A DNA stretch of 5,463 bases from Acidobacteriota bacterium (GTDB lineage: Bacteria > Acidobacteriota > Terriglobia > Terriglobales > Acidobacteriaceae): positions 1-5,463 of the forward strand of contig JAJZCP010000123.1 in NCBI GenBank assembly GCA_021846065.1, in the 5' to 3' direction. The first letter of the stretch is position 1, and each line of letters begins with the position of its first letter. A program made the translations under genes and the position numbers. The notes below the pieces were generated by a model. That model was not told where the DNA came from, made no database searches, and saw only the letters and a program-made list of their open reading frames with translations. This document shows positions 1 to 5,463 of this stretch, piece after piece.

Positions 1-20
1 GGAGGGCCGGTGGGGTGCAT
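1..20 (-). CDS. Start of an unidentified gene (5' fragment, continues beyond the window)
   Basis: An ATG at 20-18 on the minus strand sits six bases downstream of a clean AGGAG ribosome binding site (31-27), a canonical arrangement. Only about six codons are inside the window (M-H-P-T-G-P), so no function can be suggested. It follows the PHP gene in the same direction, 111 bp after that gene's stop, so it may be the next member of the same minus-strand series. The call rests on the start signal alone. A chance match is possible, and the neighbouring sequence is needed to see whether the frame stays open. Confidence 0.4.
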
Positions 21-26
21 TGCGGA

Positions 27-31
27 CTCCT
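27..31 (-). promoter_or_regulatory. Ribosome binding site AGGAG for the partial gene at 1-20
   Basis: The minus strand reads AGGAG followed by six bases (TCCGCA) and then ATG. This is the main reason for proposing a gene start at position 20. Confidence 0.45.
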
Positions 32-131
32 GATTGCTGCAAACAGGCGCACAAACGCCGCGCCCCTGCGGTTCGGGCCTTGCGTGGATACTTCCCTGAC
101 TATCAGATTGCTGTTTCCCCGCGACTGCTCC

Positions 132-1295
132 TTACGCCGTCTCGCGCTCGCCCAGTTCAAAGCGCAGCTCGTCGGCATCGCTCCACGCATAGCGCAGACT
201 CGAGCTGAGCGGACGTCGGCCCAGCGACCGTGCCGTCGCCAAAATCATCCGCATCGAGCGCGGCGCCTGACCCCGCGGCCAGATCGCGCTCAACGGACGA
301 ATCTCGCCTCTGGCATCCGGGTGAAAGACGCGATCATCCCAGCACTGCGAACCCAGCGGAAACTCTGGAAAATCCCGAATCGCGTCGATCGTCGATTGCA
401 GAATGCGCATCTTCCACGGCTCGGCATACTGCGGCAGGAAGAGCACCTCGCTGCGCCGTTCGTAGCGCACCTCATGCACAAACTCCGTGAAGCTGCTCGC
501 GTTCGTCAGGTTGATGTTCGCGTTCGCTTCCACGCCATGCCGATCGCCGCCCGCCACCAGCAGCATATTCCACTGCTCGGCCAGCCGCCGCGCCGCGCGA
601 TTCTCCGCCCAGTTCCGCAGCCCGTTCAGCTCCAGCGCATGAAAATAGTTGCCATACTTCAGCAGAAACTCATTCACCAGAAAGTTATGCCGATCTCGCC
701 CGATCAGATACAAATCCCACATCGGATGGTTCAGCACCACCAGCACATCGCGCTCCTGGTTCAGCTCGGCCAGAATCTCGCCCAGTTGCTCATCCGCCGG
801 ATTCGCCGTAAACGCGTTCAGCCGGGCAATCCACTCCGCCGCCCGCGCGCTCGGCAGATTATGCACGCCGATGTGAAACGACTGCACATCACTATACGGT
901 GCCGACCACTCGACCGAGATCGGCACATGCCGCGAACGGTCCATCGTCCGCAACATCAACGGTGCGCGAATGTCATCATGATCCGTAATCGAGACCAGCG
1001 AGCGGAGACCCAGCTTTTCGATCTGGCCGCTTTCGAGATCCCACGCCAGCTTTGGCGTCAGCGGCGGCGTCCAGTAGCTGCGCAGCCAGTCAATGCGGAT
1101 GCCGTGACGATCCCACGATCGCCGATCCAGATACCGCATCAGCGGACGCACAAACCCATACTGCGCCGTCCAGTCCGCCACAAAGGAAAGCGTCTCCTGG
1201 GATTGGTTCGTGTGGCTGTGCAGCGAAACGCCTGTTGAGTATTTTTCAACGGAGCGAGGGTCGCGCCATAGATATGAGATCGAGGTTGATGGCAT
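132..1295 (-). CDS. PHP-domain metal-dependent phosphoesterase-like protein
   Basis: Predicted 387-residue soluble protein of the PHP (polymerase and histidinol phosphatase) superfamily, which hydrolyses phosphoesters with a multi-metal centre. The full set of likely metal ligands is visible (numbering from the chosen ATG): HSH at 26-28, TDHDD at 104-108, E129, H141, NHP with H190, E222, and GGDRH with D251 and H253. There is no signal peptide, membrane segment or fused polymerase domain, and the substrate is unknown. The frame also stays open upstream to a GTG at 1463 (443 residues) or an ATG at 1451. I prefer the ATG at 1295 because a full AGGAGG lies upstream (12-base spacer) and the upstream codons are rich in AGA, AGG, ATA and TCA, unlike the C-ending body of the gene. 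The stop is TAA. The LOG gene lies 202 bp upstream. The family is secure, the exact function is not. Confidence 0.85.
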   Translation of the reverse strand: MPSTSISYLWRDPRSVEKYSTGVSLHSHTNQSQETLSFVADWTAQYGFVRPLMRYLDRRSWDRHGIRIDWLRSYWTPPLTPKLAWDLESGQIEKLGLRSLVSITDHDDIRAPLMLRTMDRSRHVPISVEWSAPYSDVQSFHIGVHNLPSARAAEWIARLNAFTANPADEQLGEILAELNQERDVLVVLNHPMWDLYLIGRDRHNFLVNEFLLKYGNYFHALELNGLRNWAENRAARRLAEQWNMLLVAGGDRHGVEANANINLTNASSFTEFVHEVRYERRSEVLFLPQYAEPWKMRILQSTIDAIRDFPEFPLGSQCWDDRVFHPDARGEIRPLSAIWPRGQAPRSMRMILATARSLGRRPLSSSLRYAWSDADELRFELGERETA

Positions 1296-1307
1296 AGGGT
1301 CGGTCGT

Positions 1308-1313
1308 CCTCCT
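1308..1313 (-). promoter_or_regulatory. AGGAGG Shine-Dalgarno sequence upstream of the PHP gene
   Basis: A complete AGGAGG on the minus strand ends 12 bases before the ATG at 1295. The spacing is longer than the usual 5-9 bases, so it supports that start but does not prove it. The alternative starts at 1451 (ATG) and 1463 (GTG) have only weak GAG or GAGAAG matches upstream. Confidence 0.4.
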
Positions 1314-1497
1314 GATCCGCTCAATCTGCGGCTTCAGTATCGCCGTCCACTCATCAACAGACCGTGAAAACCCCGCGAATTTCCGTTCAATCGCGGCGTT
1401 TCTCCGGACTTTAGCCGGACTAAGCACGTATTTTTCGGGTCTCTCCGACATTCTGACACTCACAACTTCTCAGCCTGCGACCGAGTCCTATCGTCCA

Positions 1498-2469
1498 CTA
1501 TACGTTGGTTTTGGCAAATTCCGGACCAAGAAATGCTTCGATATTGATTGCGGGTTCTGCCGAAGGAACAGGCTCCGCCGAAAGATGATTCGCCGTCAAA
1601 CCGTCCCGCAACATCGCAAACGCCTCTTCCGGTGTATCGGCAAACTGGAAAAGCTCGACATCCTTGGGCGAAATCGATCCGCAATCCACCAGGGCATTCA
1701 GGTTGATCACACGCTTCCAGTACTCTGACCCATAGATCACCACCGTCATCTTCTTGGCCAGCTTATGGGTCTGCGACAGCGTCAACAGCTCAAACATCTC
1801 GTCCAGCGTCCCAAATCCCCCGGGAAAAACCACCAGCGCCTTCGCCAGATACGCAAACCACAGCTTGCGCATGAAAAAGTAGTGAAACTCGAAGTTCAGC
1901 TCCGGCGTAATGTATGGGTTCGGATGCTGCTCAAACGGCAGCCGGATATTCAGTCCGATCGACTTGCCGCCCGCCTCATACGCCCCGCGATTGGCCGCTT
2001 CCATAATCCCCGGTCCGCCGCCTGAAGTGATCACAAAACGATGTCGCCCCGGTGGATTCGACGGCACCGTCGCCGCCCACCGCGTCACCATCCCGGCCAG
2101 TCTGCGCGCATCCTCGTAGTAGCGCGCCATCTCCACCGCCGCCACCGCTCGATGACGTTGCAACTCGCTCGCGGAACCTTCCTCGATCGACCGCGCTGTC
2201 GCCGGCTGCTCTTCCGGCGGAGCCAGTTGCGCCGAACCGGTATTGTCCAGCAGCTCCAGCGCCCGGTCCGCCTCCGCACGGCTGTGGAACCGCGCCGAAC
2301 CAAAGAAAACAATCGTGTCCTGAATCCGTTCTCGCCGAAATCGCGCCAGCGGCTCCGTATACTCGGCCAGAATCCGAATCAGCCGACCCTCCGGGCTATT
2401 CAAAAACTCCGGATTTTCATAGGCCAGCGGCGCCCGTTCCAGCGGCGTCGGCGGTTGCTGCTCTGCCAT
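1498..2469 (-). CDS. LOG-family (TIGR00730-like) Rossmann-fold protein, putative nucleoside 5'-monophosphate phosphoribohydrolase
   Basis: A 323-residue cytosolic protein of the LOG or 'lysine decarboxylase-like' family. Characterised members cleave the N-glycosidic bond of nucleoside 5'-monophosphates (cytokinin ribotides in plants, other nucleotides in bacteria), and old 'lysine decarboxylase' labels are misleading. Diagnostic motifs are present: FGSAR at 56-60, the phosphate loop GGGPGIMEAANRG at 150-162, FHYFFMRK at 195-202 with likely catalytic R201, and PGGFGTLDE at 216-224 with likely catalytic E224. It is longer than short LOG proteins (about 180-200 residues). There is an N-terminal extension of about 50 residues, a charged stretch at 61-125 between the first strand and the core, and a C-terminal tail after about 280. 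The ATG at 2469 follows GGAG with a 7-base spacer, a good ribosome binding site. The stop is TAG. It lies 99 bp after the small membrane gene. Substrate is not deducible from sequence. Confidence 0.9.
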   Translation of the reverse strand: MAEQQPPTPLERAPLAYENPEFLNSPEGRLIRILAEYTEPLARFRRERIQDTIVFFGSARFHSRAEADRALELLDNTGSAQLAPPEEQPATARSIEEGSASELQRHRAVAAVEMARYYEDARRLAGMVTRWAATVPSNPPGRHRFVITSGGGPGIMEAANRGAYEAGGKSIGLNIRLPFEQHPNPYITPELNFEFHYFFMRKLWFAYLAKALVVFPGGFGTLDEMFELLTLSQTHKLAKKMTVVIYGSEYWKRVINLNALVDCGSISPKDVELFQFADTPEEAFAMLRDGLTANHLSAEPVPSAEPAINIEAFLGPEFAKTNV

Positions 2470-2496
2470 TCTTAGGCTCCATTTCCAGATTGTTCG

Positions 2497-2525
2497 TGCG
2501 AAGTCGCAATTCGAACCGATGCGAC
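2497..2525. promoter_or_regulatory. Nested inverted repeat upstream of the LOG gene
   Basis: On the plus strand TGCGA-AG-TCGCA (2497-2508) is a short palindrome. Its right half also forms a second perfect inverted repeat, GTCGCA (2503-2508) with TGCGAC (2520-2525), 11 bases apart. The cluster lies 28-56 bases upstream of the LOG ATG and could be an operator or a small RNA hairpin between the two genes. No convincing -35/-10 pair was found beside it, and no T-tract follows, so it is not a typical terminator. Confidence 0.25.
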
Positions 2526-2568
2526 AGAACAGTCTACCCGGTGCGCGATATCTTCGGCGACCTCTCCG

Positions 2569-2907
2569 CTACCGCTCCCACTCCTTAGACGAACGAATCG
2601 CCCCATCGAGAGCCAGCCACAGATTCAACAGCCCCAGCCCGGAGACCACCCCCCGCACCGCGCCGCTTGTCAAAAACGGCAGCATCGCAGGCGCGTGCAG
2701 AAACAGCGGATTGTTATCCCACAGCGGGCGAAACCAAGGCACAAAACACAGCGCCAGTCCCAGATACAGCCGCACCAGCACCGCAATCATCAGTTCCGTC
2801 TGCCGCAGCCATCGCGGCACAGCCACCACGCTCCCACGCCCAGCCGGGATCGCAGAGGCCTCATGCGGACCGACAGGAAATACCGGTTTGGAGCTGGACT
2901 CTGTCAT
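2569..2907 (-). CDS. Small two-helix membrane protein of unknown function
   Basis: A 112-residue protein I cannot assign to a named family. The N-terminal 35 or so residues are polar and Pro/Ser/Gly-rich. A first hydrophobic helix spans about 39-59, a loop with WDNNPLFLHAP follows at 63-73, and a second helix covers about 83-104, ending in a short charged tail (RSSKEWER). This suggests an inner-membrane protein with two passes and both ends on the same side. The orderly loop and glycine-rich second helix look selected rather than random. The ATG at 2907 is preferred, with a CAGGG about 8 bases upstream. The frame continues to a TTG at 2967, but that has a poor ribosome binding site and would sit only 16 bases from the typA stop. 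It lies 76 bp after typA and 99 bp before the LOG gene, on the same strand. No catalytic motif is visible. Confidence 0.7.
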   Translation of the reverse strand: MTESSSKPVFPVGPHEASAIPAGRGSVVAVPRWLRQTELMIAVLVRLYLGLALCFVPWFRPLWDNNPLFLHAPAMLPFLTSGAVRGVVSGLGLLNLWLALDGAIRSSKEWER

Positions 2908-2983
2908 TCGATGCCCTGCGAACCGAGTGCGTCTCTCTGGAACGTACCACAACCGACCGCCCTGCAAGCTCGCGCGACTCTTC

Positions 2984-4792
2984 TCAGTCGTTGCGCCGCT
3001 TCGGACGCTGGTTCGCCTGCAATATCTTCTTGCGCAACCGCAGATTCTTCGGCGTCACTTCCACCAGCTCATCCTCGGCAATGAACTCGATCGCCTGCTC
3101 CAGATTCATCAGCCGATGCGGAGCCAGCCGCAGCGCATCGTCCGCGCTCGACGCCCGCATATTCGTCAGCTTCTTCTCCCGCACCACGTTCACGTCCAGG
3201 TCGTTGTCCCGCGAGTGCTCACCGACTATCATTCCCTCATACACATCCACGCCCGCGCCCAGCAGCAGCACCCCGCGATCCTGCAATCCGTGCAGCGAAT
3301 ACGTCGTCGTCACGCCCTGCCGGTCGCTGATCAACACCCCCGAAGGCCGCTGCGGAATCTCGCCCTGATACGGCATATAGCCGTCAAACAGCGTATTCAT
3401 CACAATCGTCCCGCGCGTCTCCGTCAACATCTCGCTGCGCAGCCCGATGATCCCGCGGCTCGGCACGCGAAACTCCATCCGCACACGCCCCGATCCGTGA
3501 TTGTGCATCTTCGTCATCTCGCCCTTGCGCGGCCCCAGCTTCTCGATCACCACGCCCGTATACTCCTCCGGCACGTCGATCGTCACATGCTCCACCGGCT
3601 CCATCCGCACGCCGTCCACCGTCTTCGTCACAATCTCCGGACGGCCCACGCTCAGCTCAAAGCCCTCCCGCCGCATCATCTCGATCAGCACCCCAAGCTG
3701 CATCTCCCCGCGGCCCAGCACCTTGAAGCTGTCCGGCGAATCCGCCTCCTCCACGCGAATCGAGACATTCGTCAGCAGCTCACGATCCAGACGTTCGCGC
3801 AGATTCCGGCTCGTCACCAGCGAGCCTTCCTTGCCGCAGAACGGCGAGTTGTTCACCGAAAACTGCATCGCAATCGTCGGCTCGTCGATCACAATCAGCG
3901 GCAGCGGAGCCGGATTCGCCAGGCTCGTAATCGTCTCCCCGATCGTGATCCCCTCAATGCCGGCAATCGCCACAATATCGCCAATCTCCGTCGTCGCCGT
4001 CTCCGTCCGCTTCAGCCCGGCAAAGGTAAACAGCTTGGTGATCTTCGTCTTCTGCAGCGAAAGATCCCGCCGCGAAACCGCCACCTCGTCGCCCACATTC
4101 AGCGTCCCCTGGAAGACCCGCGCAATCGCGATCCGGCCAAAGTACTCCGAATAATCCAGGTTCGTCACCAGAATCTGCAACGGTGCTTCCGGGTCGCCCG
4201 TCGCCGCCGGAATCGTCTTCACAATCGCCTGAAACAGCGGCTCCAGATCCGTCCCCGGCGTCTGCAGATCCGTCGTCGCCGTCCCCGTCTTCGCCACCGT
4301 ATACAGCACCGGAAAATCCAGTTGCTCCTCTTCCGCGTCCAGGTCGATGAACAGGTCATACACCTCGTTCAACACCTCCTGCGCGCGCGCATCCGGGCGA
4401 TCGATCTTGTTAATCACCACCATCGGCTTCAGCTTCGCTTCCAGCGCCTTCGCCAACACATAGCGCGTCTGCGGCAACGGACCCTCCGCCGCATCCACCA
4501 GCAGCATCACGCCGTCCACCATCTTCAACCCGCGCTCCACCTCGCCGCCAAAGTCGGCATGGCCCGGCGTGTCCACTATGTTGATCTTCCCGCCCTCATA
4601 GAAAATGGCCGTATTCTTGGCCAGAATCGTGATCCCACGCTCCCGCTCCAGGTCGTTCGAGTCCATCACACGATCCGCCACCTGCTCATTGGCGCGAAAG
4701 GTTCCGGACTGGCGAAGCATGGCGTCCACCAGCGTGGTCTTGCCGTGGTCCACGTGGGCAATGATGGCAATGTTGCGAATCGTCTGGCTCAA
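2984..4792 (-). CDS. typA: Ribosome-associated translational GTPase TypA/BipA
   Basis: A full-length 602-residue TypA/BipA, matching the family's usual size of about 600. This GTPase binds the ribosome at the elongation-factor site and aids 50S assembly and growth under cold or other stress. GTPase motifs: AHVDHGKT at 12-19, RERGITI at 50-56, DTPGH at 74-78, NKID at 128-131. The G5 position reads TVAKTG at 165-170, where a Ser-Ala pair is usual. Domain II follows ([14 protein letters not shown], 213-226), then EF-G-like domains III and V. The BipA-specific C-terminal domain contains GLQDRG (502-507), [16 protein letters not shown] (517-532), KKLTNMRAS (540-548) and VEVTP (577-581). The start is TTG at 4792: an in-frame TGA lies seven codons upstream with no ATG or GTG between, and AAGGA precedes it with a 6-base spacer. 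The rare start codon may limit expression. It is the first convincing gene of the minus-strand series, behind a leader of about 150 bp. Confidence 0.97.
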   Translation of the reverse strand: MSQTIRNIAIIAHVDHGKTTLVDAMLRQSGTFRANEQVADRVMDSNDLERERGITILAKNTAIFYEGGKINIVDTPGHADFGGEVERGLKMVDGVMLLVDAAEGPLPQTRYVLAKALEAKLKPMVVINKIDRPDARAQEVLNEVYDLFIDLDAEEEQLDFPVLYTVAKTGTATTDLQTPGTDLEPLFQAIVKTIPAATGDPEAPLQILVTNLDYSEYFGRIAIARVFQGTLNVGDEVAVSRRDLSLQKTKITKLFTFAGLKRTETATTEIGDIVAIAGIEGITIGETITSLANPAPLPLIVIDEPTIAMQFSVNNSPFCGKEGSLVTSRNLRERLDRELLTNVSIRVEEADSPDSFKVLGRGEMQLGVLIEMMRREGFELSVGRPEIVTKTVDGVRMEPVEHVTIDVPEEYTGVVIEKLGPRKGEMTKMHNHGSGRVRMEFRVPSRGIIGLRSEMLTETRGTIVMNTLFDGYMPYQGEIPQRPSGVLISDRQGVTTTYSLHGLQDRGVLLLGAGVDVYEGMIVGEHSRDNDLDVNVVREKKLTNMRASSADDALRLAPHRLMNLEQAIEFIAEDELVEVTPKNLRLRKKILQANQRPKRRND

Positions 4793-4816
4793 GCACTTTC
4801 CTTCTTCGGTTCATCT

Positions 4817-4836
4817 CCCGAAATCGTTCTTCCGGG
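4817..4836 (-). promoter_or_regulatory. Small hairpin in the typA leader, just upstream of the ribosome binding site
   Basis: The minus-strand RNA can pair CCCGGAA with TTTCGGG around a 6-base loop: seven pairs, one of them G-U. It ends 24 bases before the TTG start, close to the AAGGA site, so it could affect translation initiation. No uridine run follows. A chance stem of this size is quite possible. Confidence 0.22.
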
Positions 4837-4873
4837 GCTTTTCTTCAGTTTTCAGCTTCTTCCGGGCTTCGCA

Positions 4874-4896
4874 CCGGCGCACTCACGCGCACCTGG
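4874..4896 (-). promoter_or_regulatory. Hairpin with a GTGA (GNRA-type) tetraloop in the typA leader
   Basis: On the minus strand GGTGCGC and GTGCGCC pair around a GTGA loop, with two G-U pairs. The stem can be extended by CC/GG across a single bulged A, giving nine pairs. GNRA loops are stable RNA elements, so this could be a structured part of the 5' leader about 80 bases upstream of typA. It matches no riboswitch I recognise. Confidence 0.28.
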
Positions 4897-4941
4897 CACA
4901 CTCAAACCCCGCCGGGTCGGTTCTTCGTCTCGTTTCCAGGC

Positions 4942-5430
4942 TCATCGCGCGGACAGAGATGCAGAATCACGCCCTCTGGCCACGCAATCCCGCAATCCTA
5001 TTCTACCAGCAACCACATCCCGCGCATCCGCCGCTGCTTTTGCTCTCGCCCCTGCCCTCGCCCTTGCTTCTCGCCTTTGCCTTTGCATTTGCATTTGTTG
5101 TTGCCTTTCTTGTTGGCCTTCCCGCAGGGAATCTGCTTCTTCCTTTGCTTTTGCCTTTGCTTTTGCTTTTGCCTTTGCTTCTTCTTTTGCTCTTGCTTTT
5201 GCTCTTGTTTTTCTTGTTGTCATTCCCGAAGGGAATCTGCTTCTTCCTTTGCTCTTGCTCGTGCTTTTGCCCTTGCTCTTGCTTTTGCTTTTGCCCTTAC
5301 TCTTGCTCTTGCTTTTCTGGTTGTCCATCCCGAGGGAATCTGCTTTTCGCATCACCCTCCACCCCAGCAAGCCCGCGACCAACGGAAGCGGCCACTGCGC
5401 GCACGCGCGTCTGCTGCATGCAATGCTCAT
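4942..5430 (-). CDS. Doubtful low-complexity open frame over repeat DNA (probably not a gene)
   Basis: An open frame of 162 codons from an ATG at 5430 to a TGA at 4942. Its translation begins with a short hydrophobic stretch, then runs into KS/KG repeats (about 39-63), AK repeats (about 73-97) and a Q/M/R tract (about 105-120). These three tracts are the same 104-bp DNA unit read in successive frames, because 104 is not a multiple of three. The frame seems to stay open because the hexamer tail contains no stop triplet in any frame on this strand, not because of selection on a protein. No ribosome binding site stands out at 5430, where the sequence is a GCATTGCATG direct repeat. Automatic annotation may list it as a hypothetical protein. 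I list it so a reader can recognise the artefact. Confidence 0.15.
   Translation of the reverse strand: MSIACSRRACAQWPLPLVAGLLGWRVMRKADSLGMDNQKSKSKSKGKSKSKSKGKSTSKSKGRSRFPSGMTTRKTRAKARAKEEAKAKAKAKAKAKEEADSLREGQQERQQQMQMQRQRREARARAGARAKAAADARDVVAGRIGLRDCVARGRDSASLSAR
5000..5008 (-). promoter_or_regulatory. Possible extended -10 promoter for typA
   Basis: The minus strand reads TGGTAGAAT: a TGn extension plus TAGAAT, five of six matches to the TATAAT consensus. The hexamer 17 bases further upstream (GATGCG) is a poor -35, which an extended -10 can tolerate. Initiation near 4993 would give a leader of about 200 bases before the TTG at 4792. It lies between the hexamer repeats and typA, in the right orientation. 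Confidence 0.35.
5109..5347. repeat. Three 104-bp tandem repeat units with inverted-repeat cores and hexamer tails
   Basis: A core reading (plus strand) cttgttg...cccgcaggg/cccgaaggg/cccgaggg...aatctgctt occurs three times. The ccc triplets start at 5121, 5225 and 5329, exactly 104 bp apart each time. Each core is an inverted repeat: TTCCC-GCA-GGGAA (5119-5131), ATTCCC-GAA-GGGAAT (5222-5236) and TCCC-GA-GGGA (5328-5337). The cores are joined by about 60-70 bp of degenerate hexamers (GCTTTT, GCCTTT, GCTCTT on the plus strand), almost free of A on that strand. A degraded hexamer tail continues past the last unit towards about 5040. The block lies just upstream of the typA promoter region. It resembles intergenic repeat DNA I associate with Acidobacteriota, but this rests on memory only. 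It has no spacers and is not a CRISPR array. Confidence 0.8.
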
Positions 5431-5459
5431 GCAATGCCCGCGACCAACGGGAGCGCCAC
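5371..5459. repeat. Imperfect 25-bp direct repeat, 65 bp apart
   Basis: GCCCGCGACCAACGGAAGCGGCCAC-type sequence occurs at 5371-5395 and again at 5436-5459, differing by one substitution and one missing base. Between them lies a smaller direct repeat, CATGCAATGC, at 5417-5426 and 5428-5437. The second long copy ends four bases before the window edge, so the array may continue outside it. On the minus strand both long copies would encode PLPLVAG, but the outer copy's frame hits a TGA shortly after. Confidence 0.65.
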
Positions 5460-5463
5460 AAGC

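Noticed and set aside
46..64. Possible terminator hairpin after the PHP gene
   Set aside because: Only a 5-bp GGCGC/GCGCC stem with a 9-base loop and no solid T-run, which is too weak to call.
15..1238. A 407-codon plus-strand open frame opposite the PHP gene
   Set aside because: The translation is an Arg/Gln/Pro-rich shadow of a C-ending GC-rich gene, with no recognisable motif, while the minus strand has a complete PHP metal site.
2052..2588. Plus-strand open frames over the LOG gene and the following gap
   Set aside because: They are Pro/Arg/Ser-rich low-information translations opposite a clear LOG gene and look like antisense shadows.
2908..2983. Extension of the small membrane protein to a TTG at 2967
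   Set aside because: The ATG at 2907 gives a cleaner protein, and the extra 20 residues have no good ribosome binding site and an Arg/Gly-rich non-coding look.
3501..4154. A 217-codon plus-strand open frame inside typA
   Set aside because: It is Ser/Arg/Ile-rich antisense of a strongly conserved typA coding region, with no domain motif.
5040..5347. CRISPR-like array
   Set aside because: The repeated cores are regularly spaced, but the DNA between them is itself repetitive hexamer sequence rather than unique spacers, and there are no cas genes.

Overview
The window looks like a chromosomal stretch from a GC-rich bacterium. It is most likely from the Acidobacteriota (Terriglobia/Acidobacteriaceae type), an inference from the style of the PHP and small membrane proteins and from the peculiar GCAAAA-type repeat DNA. 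No comparison could be run. Every convincing gene is on the minus strand, so transcription runs from high to low coordinates.

In transcription order: (1) 5463-4942 is repeat DNA rather than obvious gene space. It holds an imperfect 25-bp direct repeat 65 bp apart, then three 104-bp tandem units. Each unit has a small TTCCC/GGGAA inverted repeat and a hexamer tail rich in AAAAGC, AAAGGC and AAGAGC (minus strand). (2) 4941-4793 is a leader with hairpin potential, preceded by a possible extended -10 promoter near 5000-5008. (3) 4792-2984 is typA/bipA, a ribosome-associated translational GTPase with a TTG start. (4) 2907-2569 is a 112-residue two-helix membrane protein of unknown function. (5) 2469-1498 is a LOG-family (TIGR00730-like) nucleotide phosphoribohydrolase-type protein. 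(6) 1295-132 is a PHP-domain metal-dependent phosphoesterase-like protein. (7) 20-1 is the apparent start of another minus-strand gene, which runs off the window.

The genes are co-directional but separated by about 76, 99 and 202 bp. They may be a loose transcription unit or several single transcripts, and no strong intrinsic terminator is visible between them. Nothing ties them into one pathway: typA acts on ribosome assembly and stress translation, LOG on nucleotide monophosphates, and the PHP protein probably on a phosphoester. No tRNA, rRNA, insertion sequence, CRISPR array or phage gene was seen. The most unusual material is the repeat block upstream of typA. It is readable as a lysine/serine/alanine-rich protein, but its translation passes through all three frames of the same unit, so it is probably not coding.
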